Positions 10,627 through 21,676 of a DNA stretch of 64,000 nucleotides are shown here, piece after piece. Position 1 is the stretch's first letter, and the number at the start of each line of letters is the position of its first letter. Under the pieces are notes generated by a model. That model was not told the origin of the DNA, did no database searches, and was given only the letters and a program-made list of their open reading frames with translations. The position numbers and the translations under genes are program-made. The DNA is from Nematostella vectensis (lineage: Eukaryota > Cnidaria > Anthozoa > Actiniaria > Edwardsiidae). Location: positions 11,054,139 through 11,118,138 of the forward strand of contig NC_064039.1 in the NCBI RefSeq assembly GCF_932526225.1, in the 5' to 3' direction.

Positions 10627-13600
10627 TTAGTTATTACTACTTTTGAAGGTCAAGTCATTGAATTCCCCTCCAAGACCGGCATCTTCTTCTAGAATGTTCA
10701 TGAAAACCGCCATGCTCTCCTCGCTTTGCTGCATGGGACTTTCCATAGACTCGATTGCATGCTGCATACTAATCACCTGCTCAAGCAAGTGAGGTTGTGT
10801 CATTTCCGGCATCCCGTACGAACCGCGGGAAAACTTTGCCGACTGCACCGATCCCATGTCGCTTTGAGGGTAGAGAGGCAGTCTCGAGTCGCTCATGGTT
10901 GACATGCCAGGGTTCATCATACTGAAGTCGATACTGCTCCCAATGCTTTCAGGACCCGCGCTGTAGCCTCCTGTAACCGAGCCAGTGGTAGAGGACGGCA
11001 ATGAACTGCCGAGAACCACGGGTTGCCTGTGTATGGAATACCGATATGGGTCTTTGTTAATAAAGTAAAAAACACAGTTGCGAAAAAAAGACACCAGAGT
11101 TGGTAAAAAAAGAAAGGAGCAAAGAAAATGTAAAATCTCGAAAGCTTATGCTTCTATGGTCACTGCGCACCTTAAATTTTTTTTTCTTCTTAAGTACCGT
11201 AAATAGTTAACTTCCCCTTTTTTCTACCTGTATCCAAATATTCTTTATCTTATTCAAAATAGTGCAAAATAAAAAAATGAAATGAATGAAAATGAGTAAA
11301 GAACTACTGATTGTAATGATTGTAAGCTCCCCAGTCTAACTGTCATCCCAACCCTACCCCTGTGCAGTCTGACTGTCATCTCCATTCCCTACCCCTGTGC
11401 AGCTGGACTGTCATCCCCACCCCCTACCCCTGTACAGTTGGGCTGTCATTCCCATCCCCTACCCCTGTACAGTTGGACTGTCATCCCTATCCCCTACCCC
11501 TGTACAGTTTAATTGTCATCCCCACCCCCTACCCCTGTACAGTTTAATTGTCATCCCCACCCCCTACCCTACTACAGTCTAAATGTCACCCCTAACCCTG
11601 TACATTTGGCATACCCATCCCGCCCCTACCCCTCTACAGCCTGACTGTTATCCTGGTATCCACTCCCTTCCCATGTACTGTTGGAATGTGTTGACAATGG
11701 TAGGGTAGGGACGTACTGGATGCTCATGGAATGATTGACACCTATCGCTCACCGTTTTGTCGACTGCTCATCAACCTGTGCTTCTTCAGCGAGAAGGATG
11801 CCAATCATGGATGGTTTAGGGGTGGACGCCTCCCCATCCTCCGATGAAGGGTACTGAAATGCTCGTCCTTTCTTCCCACCCTTACCTACAGAATATCGAA
11901 TAGTCAATTATTTAAAATCACTACTGCGCCAGCTATGCGGAATAAATACAATGGTAACTTCGGTTCATCAGTTAGCAACTACCATGGTATATCATGAACT
12001 CGGCTCCTAAGAACTATAGTCATGCGTCCTTAGTTCTTCTGTCAAACGAACATCTACGCACAATGCATGGCAGTCATGACTTCTGCAATGTTTGGACAGA
12101 CTGGGGAGCATGATTTTCTCACCCTGCTGCCTCTGAAGCACCTCCAATAGCTGCTTGACTCCCGGTTTCGAATTCTGCATGGTCATGAGTGTCTGTGGAC
12201 TCGGGGCTGGAAGGATCGGCCTCTGGCTTGTTGGAGGTACTACCACGGTGTTGCTTTGCGGCGGCAAGTCAAACTCACTGATAAATTAACAGGAAATCAG
12301 GGGCTCAAACTCGTGATTTTTACAACACCCACCTGTGCGTTCAGTTTTGGAATTTAGGTCGCACAGCTCAAATTTTAGTTGCACGGGCTCTTCGTTAAAA
12401 CAGTAGTGCACATCTTCACAGATTTGCAACATACTTGCCCCTGTTCACCGGCTTTGCCGCTCATTTTGTTCAAAACAACATTCCATAATTTCTACCATGC
12501 ATTCAAATACAAATTTGTGACCAAATTTTTCAGTCGCATTTTGGAGAAATCTAGTCGCACGTTTGGTCGCCAACCTTGAGCCCTGAGAAGCTACCCATAC
12601 TACCAACAGGCTGTGGGTATAACTGTCAAGAGCGCGTAAAAGAACGGGAGAAAAACGTGCGTCACGATTACTGCAAAACCTCAAATTAATGCAGCTCCTT
12701 TTATATGATAACGTTACTCACGTGAGGACATCGTTGGTGCATACAAGAAACTCGATCTCTTTCGTCCATGGATTACGGAACAGAGTTGACCTTGTTCTCA
12801 GAGGAATATAGTGACCTGCAATATAAGGAAATTAGTGGGGCTTGTCATGGCTCTTAGGAACAGGAGGGGTGGGGGGTGGGTTGGGGATAAAAACACACGA
12901 GGCGATCGACGGCAAAATTAATTTTAACCCTAAGGGATATCACATTAGGTGTGGTCGAAGCAAATTTCTAAACCTAAGAGATAACAAGCACATTTTCAGA
13001 ATCATCTAGCGCATCTGTTTTCTGACGCTGTCTGAGTGCTGTCACTAGTCTTTGAGTCCAGTTGTTATTGGATAGAATGATCCACTGCCGTGATAACCCC
13101 TTAAAGGATAGCAGAATCGGAAGAATCTTTGGGTACACCCAGAGCATAGGGATAGCAGCTGGTACAATTTAATACCACAAAAGGAAGAACGATTAACCCC
13201 TTCTACCCCCCCCCCCCCCCCGAGCCTTTAGGTGACATAGAATGATAAAAGGTTCTATAAGAAAAATTTAAACATTTTGAAGTTTTCATACGCCAAAATC
13301 GCATATATTGGATAAAAAATGTCTTTCTCTTCAAAGGCCACAAAGGAACGTTTCTTTTAAACCAACAACGAGTTTCAAGCGGTACATATGCAACCGAGGA
13401 CAAATTTGTTGAACAGTTCAAAGAGAAACCTAGGTTATCCCCTGCGTTCTAAAAAGAAAATAGCGCTTTAGAGTTTGAAAATACCACCCACTTTTCCCCC
13501 CTCCACCTGAAACCACTTCCCACCCCCCCACAACCCACACACACTTATGGGACCGCTCCGCCGCCCCTGAAACAGTTAATAAGCATGAAGTAGTAAAACA

Positions 13601-16600
13601 AGAACTGCTACTTCTTTGTTGTTGTTTTAAAGAATAATTTAATTCTATAATATTTGATCAAAAGTATCTAATTCAAATAAACCGATGGAAATAAATGCTT
13701 TGCGTGACTCAGTATTGTTCGAGTGCCTGATTAAAATCATGTGATGGCTTTGCTAGAGAATTCAAAAGGCGGATCCAGGGAAAGTGAATTTGGTGGATTT
13801 CTAGCACGTTTTTTTTTACAATTCACGGCTTTCATGTTTATTTTCAGGGAGTGGATATAGGGGGGGGGGGGGGGTGGAGCCCCCCTTCTATCTCTCTCCT
13901 TTTGAGTAAAAAGGCTAACATCTTTCGCCAAACTTTAGTCTGGCCCCTCTAATACATCCACTCCTGTTTATTTGTCCTCTTTGTTAAAAGATCTCCACAT
14001 TCATATATTTTTTATATTGATTTGGATGCATTACCTGATTTACAGAGGAACCTGTAGGAGGATACGGCGGTCTCTCCCTGTAGCGCGCTCTTATGTGACT
14101 GTGCCACGATCTCCAGGTCCTCCGGGTGGAAGTAGTCATACCCTGACGTACCAATAACTTCTTGAGGCAAGTAGCCGCATATTGACACAATCCTGTCAAA
14201 CAACAACAGAAGTAAGAAAGATTGTGATGTTAATTCTCGTGTAAGCAGCGGTGATATCGCTGGCAAAAGGCCCAGCAATTCTGGCGGTCTTTGAACACAA
14301 TGATGGGTGGCGCTAGAGGAAGATGAGAAAAGTATGATTGAGATCTGGCTATTTCTGTATCAGCAATATTGGTTCTGTTGGCACGAAACTATTGTTTTCG
14401 TCGTGAAATCCGGCGCCACATATACCTCTCTTGCCACACTTAGCTCACGCTAGTTTTACAGTAATTACCTCTGGTCCACGTAGATAAACTTTCCGTCGCT
14501 TGAATGTCGCGAGGTGAACTGCTTGGCGACATCCGGTCGGGAAAAGTCCGTCATCTCATCGGAAACCTCGACGAGCCTTCCGACGGCCACGAGACAGCTA
14601 AGGTTTCGCGCGTCGTTGTCTTCGTCCTCTTCGTCCTCAGAGCCACCAGTCGGCGGCCAAGACTTTAGGTAACCGGTGAAATGAACTAAAAAAAAAAGTT
14701 GTTGTTACCTATATTCAAGTGCGACGCCAACAGAAATTACAGCCACGAATACAAGCCATAAATCAACAGGTTCAAAAGGTTATACACATCTCTGAGACAG
14801 GGCAGTCGCGTTGACGTTGCGAGTGTTAGCCCTTCGTCAGTAAGCCCTTTTTCAGGCACGTACCCAGGATTGGTTGAGGGGGGTAGGGGGAGGTGTGCGG
14901 AGTCAGGTCTCATATGGAAAAAAAGCATAGTATTTGAAGATTCCTTAATAAGAAATGTCCTATTTTTTTTGGCCGCCAGGGGGGGGGGGGGGGGGCATCC
15001 TGTACGCGCCTGTTTTTGCTCCGTCTTTTTAAGGCAATTTTAATTCTAAAAGTTACACATAGCACATGTATCTTACCAATCGAGAACTGCTTCTTATCGG
15101 AGTTACCAACTTGCTTGGCCTTGCTCTTGCGGTTCATAATGCATGGTTCTGGTGTCGAGTCTGAATCGTCTGCTTTACTTTTCTTGATCTTTACCCCACA
15201 CTTCATACGGCAAAAGAACGATCTTCGTGCTCCAGAACACATCTGCCCCTGATTCTAGACGATCACAATATCACCAAGTCAGGATTACAAATGAATTGAC
15301 CATAAGGCAACCAAACAAGACTTCGAGAGCTGAGAGATCGAGTTCTTAGCCTATATAGCTACATGGGATTTTTTGCATCGCCTTAATTTAGCAACCCTCA
15401 AAATACATTTAAATGACGTGAAACATAAAACCCCCGTGAAAACAGCGCCAACAATGCTAGCAAAGTCCCGTGAAAACAGCGCCAACATTAATAGCAAAGT
15501 CCCGTGAAAACAGCGCCAACATTAATAGCAAAGTCCCGTGAAAACAGCGCCAACATTAATAACAAAGTCCCGTGAAAACAGCGCCAACATTAATAGCAAA
15601 GTCCCGTGAAAACAGCGTCGACAATGCTAGCAAAGTCCCGTGAAAACAGCGTCGACAATGCTAGCAAAGTCCCGTGAAAACAGCGCCAACAATGCTAGCA
15701 AAGTCCCGTGTAAATAGCCCCAACATTGATAGCAAAACACTTGCGAGACGCTGGCCCAGCAATGTTGGCTCTGTTCGAATGCTGTGCAGAACCAATATTT
15801 ATTGGTGTGGTGAGCCGAGTGTAATGGCAAGGCTAGGGTTGATGTCGTCGCTGTTTATACGGGGATTAAGTATAGCGATAATAAGACACTCGCAAGACCT
15901 TGACTCGAAAGACCTTGACTCGCAAAACCTTGACTCGAAAGACCTTGACTCGCAAGACCTTGACTCGAAAGACCTTGACTCGAAAGACCTTGACTCGCAA
16001 GACCTTGACTCGCAAGACCTTGACTCGCAAGACCTTGACTCGAAAGACCTTGACTCGAAAGACCTTGACTCGGAAGACCTTGACTCGCAAGACCTCCCAA
16101 CAGAAACCATGACAACACTCAAGCCGTGCCCCCACCCAGTGAAGGCGTGGCACCCCCGCCCCAGTTTTCTTTATGACCCTGTATTGTGCCACCTTCAAAT
16201 ATTAAAAGGCCCATTATGGCCATGAGTCTATAGTGAAAATTTATGTGGTGAACGTATGCAACAAATAAAAAAGTCCAAAAGTTTGGTTTTGGCAAAAACA
16301 CAAAATTAACGAGTTATAAAAATATTTTCCTCTCATAAACACGAAATTCTCACGCCTCACGAAAATTTACTGCATCTATGGTTGCAAGTGACCACAGTGT
16401 CACATTAGGTTTTGGAATCACTTCAGTCTGCACAAGTTTGAACAACCAAATAACTTGTTTGAATAATACATTCAGACCCATAGTCAGGGGGGGAGGGGGT
16501 TGGGGAGTCCTGAAAAACCCGACTGGAAGGTCAGCTCTAATTAAGGAGATTACAAAGTACAACTACGAAGTAGGATAAGCTACCTAAAAGAAAATGGTCC

Positions 16601-19410
16601 ACTTTATGGGTAAACGAACCCCCCTCCCCCCTGCTCAAAATCCTGACTACTGGCCTGACATTCTTAACACTTATCTATAGTTATATACTTTGTTCGTCTC
16701 TATTTTTGGAGAGATGTTGATGTTTTTAGCAGCTTCCTGGGCTTGTCTCTCCTTGGGGGTCCCCTCAAGGGATGACAGCTGGTCCTTGATGGTTGCCACA
16801 TCTCTAGGATGCACTTGATCATAAAAACTGTTTCCCACTAAATCAAGCTAAAGGTACACAGATCAGAAAATCATTATACCGTTTCATAGTATTAAAATAG
16901 CAACTGTTCTAGGTATCAAAGAGTTAGTGGGAGAGAAACTGCAATGAAGAAGAGGGATAAGGGAGACCCATCTTCAAAAAAAAATACAGAAAGGTAGGAG
17001 AAACTTGAAAAAATAAGAAGGATATGGGAGATTTCGAGGTCTATGCCTGTGCACCCACACACACCCCTCCTATGTCCCTGAAAGTAGAATTTGTGACCCC
17101 CCCCCCCCCCCGCCCCTTTATTCACCCTTGACCTGGACTGGACTGTCTGTCTATCTGTAAACAGGGAAAATCATTTCAATATCAGGGACTGCGAAGAGGG
17201 AGGGGCTGGTAGTGCTGAAGCCCTACCACTTTAGGGCTCCAGATATATACTTGTTTGTCTTGGCCAAATTTTTAGCCCTACAACTTTAAAATGGTCTCCC
17301 TGGTCCCTGCATTTTTTGCTTGTAAGCACATAGTCTGCTAAACTGGTATGAATACAAAGGGAATAAATTACGAAACAAACCTGTGACAGATAGAGTGAGT
17401 TTTGTATAGAATCTGACACATAGAGTATACGCCCCCTGTCACATCCAACTACGAACAAGAAGCCATCAGCTGCTTCAAGCACAAGGTTTTTTAGATCCTC
17501 ATCAGATAAGAAGGCTGGCTTGTAATTGGTCTCCGTAAAAGGGACGGCTCTACCTGAAAAAGAAATCATATATATCGTTATACCAGTTATGATACCTGTA
17601 TGGGTTCTTGGCTGGCCCCTTAGTAATGCAGGAGTTTACAATGAAAAAATAGTGTCTCTTGTCTCCAAAGCAAATAAAAAAAATCTAAGGCTTGCCCCCC
17701 TGAACAAAGTTTTCTGGCTACAGCCTTGGAGATAATGGATTTAGCTATGATTCAAGGAAATGACAATGTACAAAATCTAAAATATGAAACACTGTCTTTA
17801 GCTGCTATTATTGGTTACCTCGCAGAGCCCTCATATGTTGCACAGCCATTCTCAGAACTGTTAACTTATCCAGCTTGCGAGACATTGCATTACACATTGG
17901 GATCATTGTAGATAGCTCATTGATGTAAGTGTTCATCTTATCACGGCGCCTTTTCTCAATTTCACTATGGTTCTGCCTATGATTGCAGAATACAGTGATA
18001 TTTAGTAATACATATTATTCAGGTATTCTAAAGCCATAGCGTATATACCTTTTTTGTTGTTTTCATTTATTGAAAGACTTTTTAGAAAAAAATTTTGAAA
18101 TAACCATAAAAACAAAGTTTTCATTCCATTTCCAAAATTTGATCGAAAATATCACAATAGGTTCATACAAATTATCTAATAGAAATTGATGCTTTCTCAC
18201 ACATGAAAGTTTTGTAAAGATGACAAATTAGCAGCTGATAAAAAATCTAGTTTTAATAAACTTACTTTATGGCTCCTTTCTGGAATCCTTTGCTATCACC
18301 AGAATCTCTGGGGTAAGAAAACTAATAATTGTTAGCACAGAGGCTAGCAGCAATACATAAGTTGGTAGCCCAGGCCCTCATAGTTTCTTCCCAAAGATAA
18401 AAGAAATGTCCAACAATCGAACCCCAAAGGTAAAGTCACCCAGTACATTGCTGCTTCTCCATTCTACATATATTAGAAATAAGGTATTATTGAACATATA
18501 TTGTGATTAAGTATTAATATAGCCAAATTATAATAAATTCAAAAGAAAAAAAATGGAGGAATAAATAACAGGAAAAAGACAATATGCGTTTTTGTATACC
18601 CCAAAGTTAAAGCAATATTTTTCTTGACAATTTTCCAAACTGCATTTTCTTAAATGGGTATACCAATAATGAACCCTCCATGCAACAGACCTCAATAAAA
18701 CAGTCAGCCACCATCAAATGGATCTAATCTTTTAATAAAACATATATTAGTAAAATATCCACTTAGTGGACAACTCCATAGTCTGGACAAAATCCTTTGG
18801 TTACCTGAGAGACTCGGCATCTCCGACTTCTGACTGATCACAATCGCTATCATCACTAAAATAGAACCATGCCAACTGTGAGTTTATTCTTAAAATACAT
18901 GCATGATTGCAAGCCTACACTGTACATATGTGGGTAAACGTTATGTTAATCAATAATATCCGACCAAATTTATTTGTTTAAATAGGTTTTAGTTTATTGG
19001 ATTAAGTCTGACTTGAGTATGGGTGAATGAAATACATGTGATATCAAATTAATGTCAAACAGGTCAAGTGTTTTGTTTAAACACAAAACCGACAAGTGGT
19101 CAAAATAAGACGAAATAATAGCGTCTAACAACGCGTTCCTATATTTCTTATGAATATAAGAAGTGTTGTAGTACATAATACTCCGTACAAAGGTAAGGTT
19201 TTGCAAATTAAATATAGCGTGAGTTTGCAAACAGTTGAATGGGTTACCCTTCCGAAAAAGTTTCGTCCAGCAAGTCACGTACAACCACGACCAACAGTAA
19301 AACTTGACCGATCTCAATTTACTCATCGCTTGGTGTACGTTGAGCCGGCATTACTTAGGAGCCAATACTTACTCGTGAATAGACTCGTTAAACTTCCGCT
19401 TCATGTCCAT
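10627..19410 (-). CDS. Cycle/ARNTL: BMAL/cycle clock transcription factor (bHLH-PAS, ARNTL family)
   Basis: In animals BMAL/Cycle pairs with CLOCK on E-boxes to drive circadian transcription. Thirteen exons join in frame to 651 aa: 19373-19410, 18805-18855, 18266-18307, 17819-17976, 17381-17553, 16689-16847, 15077-15254, 14469-14685, 14035-14192, 12722-12815, 12123-12277, 11753-11885, 10627-11026. Order: acidic N-terminus; bHLH at about 46-97 with basic [16 protein letters not shown] from about 105 ([20 protein letters not shown]); the BMAL-type linker [27 protein letters not shown] ([19 protein letters not shown]); and a C-terminal [18 protein letters not shown] that matches the BMAL transactivation/CRY-binding tail. 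BMAL rather than ARNT or Clock is supported by linker and tail. ATG at 19410 gives a 13-residue first exon and is the least certain part; the exon 7 acceptor could be 6 nt further in. Confidence 0.95.
11330..11660 (+). repeat. Minisatellite, 35-bp unit, about 9 copies
   Basis: Tandem units of the type CCCTGTACAGTTGGACTGTC followed by a C-rich half. It fills part of the last intron of the clock gene (between exons 12 and 13). The array is strongly strand-asymmetric: pyrimidine-rich on the + strand, therefore purine-rich in the transcript. Confidence 0.85.
12918..12992 (+). repeat. CCCTAAGRGATA-type repeat, two units
   Basis: Two diverged units with ACCCTAAGGGATATCAC and ACCTAAGAGATAACAAGC separated by a GGTGTGGTC block. 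The same unit occurs about three times at 62221-62320 inside the tetraspanin gene, so this is a dispersed repeat with a tandem core of about 45 bp. Confidence 0.5.
13790..13935. repeat. Fragment of the 443-717 MITE family with G15 run
   Basis: Contains GTGGATATAGGGGGG with a 15-base G run (13860-13874), then CCTTTTGAGTAAAAAGGCTAAC, resembling the inner part of the hAT-like element at 443-717. CGGATCCAGGG lies nearby at 13771. It is located in intron 9 of the clock gene. No intact ends were found. Confidence 0.4.
15428..15722 (+). repeat. Minisatellite, 34-bp unit, about 9 copies
   Basis: Unit GCAAAGTCCCGTGAAAACAG plus CGCCAACATTAATA, with two unit types: one with AACATTAATA and one with ACAATGCTA. 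It lies in intron 6 of the clock gene, about 175 bp from exon 7. CCAACAATGCTAGC resembles the CCAGCATTGCTGGC core of the foldback element at 43443-43630. Confidence 0.85.
15890..16097 (+). repeat. Minisatellite, 15-bp unit, about 14 copies
   Basis: CTTGACTCGMAAGAC repeated about 14 times with C/A alternation at one base. It lies in the same clock-gene intron, 170 bp after the 34-bp array. The 15-bp period leaves several frames open on both strands; these frames are artefacts of the repeat. Confidence 0.9.
16480..16665 (+). repeat. Dispersed repeat family B, copy 1
   Basis: Contains AGCTACCTAA, GGTAAACGAACCCCCC and GCTCAAAATC followed by CTACTGGCCTGAC. The same order of blocks occurs at 59560-59740. 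It is probably a non-autonomous DNA transposon with a G-rich start. It ends just 24 bp before clock exon 6 (16689). Confidence 0.5.
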
Positions 19411-21676
19411 CGTCGTTTGGTTCGCTCAGGGTCCGCTCGAGTTGTCTTTTCGATTCGATGGCGCGATCGCGAACGTAGGTCACGTCTTCTTCGTATCGAA
19501 GAAAATTACGGTTCACCTGTTTAACTTGAGTACCAATAAACAAGGGCAGTATCGCTTTTTAAGCCATGGTTGAACGAAAATATTTAGTCGGAAAGCGGCT
19601 TTTTTGGTGCATCAAGCAAAAACCAGACGTCTGTAACTTACAAGCCTGCAACTTTGCACAACAACAGCTGAGGAATCATGGGTAAAACGTCACGTAATTA
19701 GTTAGCTCGTGTAGAGACACAGGAAACCCACATATTATCTTCTAGTTTTGGGTCCGCTTGGTCGTGGACTAGGTGCCCCCGAGAAGGCTCCATCCGTATC
19801 TTGATATCTGTGGCAAACAATTCCTTTAAAGCTAAAACCTCTAAAATGAGCAAAACAAAACTTATTTTCTATGAAGAAGACGTGACATCTGCTGTGTACG
19901 GAAGTGCTATGTTACAAGCACAAAGTCATGAAAGTCGTGAACGATATACTGAAATGTTTTAAGCAAAGGCAAAATGATGAGTTTTTTTAAGACACAAAGT
20001 GCGATGTTTTGAGACACAAAGTGCGATATGGTGATCTAAACCTGCAATGTTTTAAGCGATAATCAAATAGTGCTTTGTCGTGACACTCAAAGTGAGTTGT
20101 CGTGACGCAAATTGTTCAAAGTCGTGACGGAAAGGTGAGATGTTGTTAACGAAAACCTTGAGTGGCCCTCATGGGCTTCCGTAGCTGTGATCTAAGCTAA
20201 TGTCCCGGATAGACAGCGTAGCGTGACATAAAAAACAAAATTCCTGGTTTCCGCCGATCCAGAATAAGACTGGAATACAAAACATCAGCTTACAAAAACA
20301 GAGTAACCCTCCCAAAGAGTTGTAAGTATTCTAACAAAGTCATTATGTCTATGATTTGTGAAGACCACTTCTTTTATGCCGATCGATAATCGTAAGTTAT
20401 ATAAAGCGCTCGCAACTCGAATAGAAGGATTAGGAACCACGGGCTCATTAGCTGTTCCCGCTAGAGACCTGCAGTGCCCTATAAAATGTTTTGACGTAAA
20501 AGCAAAGCTTGCTGCTATACTAGAAGTGATTATAACGTCGTTATCTATATCTTTATAGCACCCTTTCAGTTGATGACTACTCGTTGTAAATCCCATAATT
20601 GTTGTATGCCAAGGGAACTTGTGAAGACCAAGTGTGAAGACCCTGTGAATAGCTTAGAAGCTCTTTGACTAGATCGCCGTGTATTATTGTTAATGTCATC
20701 CTAAGTCAGCGCTACGACCAATTTCGATGTTTTTTTTATTAAATTTTCGAGTATCTACCTTCATCATCTATGTCAGCTTGTTACTTTTTGAAGGCTTTAC
20801 AGAAATATGCAAATTTTTGCTAACATCAATCAACTAATTTGACTGTGACTTAACAGTAGACAGGTAGACTAACTGTCCTTGCGTAGCGGCTCAAGGTAAG
20901 TGGGAACGCAGGATAGTGGAAAAGCAATCCAGCACAGGTCCGTACCCATTTTTCTTGTGGGAGGGGGGTTGAAATCCGAAAAAGTGAGTTCTCTAATAAA
21001 AATCTAAACAGCCCCGAAAAAAAAGGGATTTTTTATTCCATTGCAGTATCTCAACGGGACGTTTTGTCGGATTTGACTATATACCAGAGTGATCTAGCTT
21101 ATGCTTTATAGTTTTGTCTACTAATAGAGCACGTGTATTGAGAACCGAAAGTGGACCTTCGGCCCACCCCCCCCCCCTTGGGTACGGGCCTGTAGCAATC
21201 TGTAACAACATGCACGCACTTGACTGATTCCAGACAATTCCAGAGGATTTAAAAACAACTGTTCGCCTCTTTTTTCGTTTATTTGGTGAGCGATTACATA
21301 GCAAACTACATTGCGCAATACGCTTATTGTCACCATGGAAACTTGTATATTTTTCTTAGCGTGTACCCGGATTGGCTGAGGGGGGGGGGGGGGGGGGGGG
21401 AGGGACAGTCATAGGTATCACATGGAAAAGTACTTACCGAATAACTGATTCTGCTTTCTGATTATTATGGTTTTTGTATAAAAGATATTTTTACGTTGCC
21501 TTACTGCCCCGTCAGATATCTCACGGACGTTCCCCTTTTTTCCCCTTTTGTTTCGTTCCTTCATAAAATGTGGCCAGCTAAAAAAAATAGAATAGCCTTA
21601 TCAAGCAGGCTTTCCAGGATCCCTTCGAATGAGCGGCCTTATCTCATTTAAAGTTCTATGTTTGACACTTCAGAAC
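19411..21676. other. Shared head-to-head intergenic region (clock gene / SLC46)
   Basis: 2.2 kb between the clock ATG (minus) and the transporter ATG (plus), so both promoters must lie here or in upstream exons. Around 19.86-20.13 kb there are several scattered copies of GTCGTGA and ACAAAGTGCGAT-type words, a weak degenerate repeat. Apart from the family A copy at 20975-21190 and a G21 run at 21380-21400, I see no genes. No CACGTG E-box was found close to the clock start. Confidence 0.4.
20975..21190 (-). repeat. Dispersed repeat family A, copy 2
   Basis: Reverse-complement relative of 5783-6032, sharing the GATCTAGCTTATGCTTTAT and GTGAGTTCTCTAAT blocks. One end reads GGGTACGGGCCTGTAGC after a C11 run. 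It lies upstream of the SLC46 gene. Confidence 0.6.

Noticed and set aside
15674..16225. 183-codon frame and overlapping frames in all registers
   Set aside because: Produced by the 15-bp minisatellite inside a clock-gene intron; frames on both strands are equally open.
19150..19524. 124-codon plus-strand frame over the clock gene start
   Set aside because: It overlaps the first exon and promoter of the clock gene on the other strand and shows no domain.
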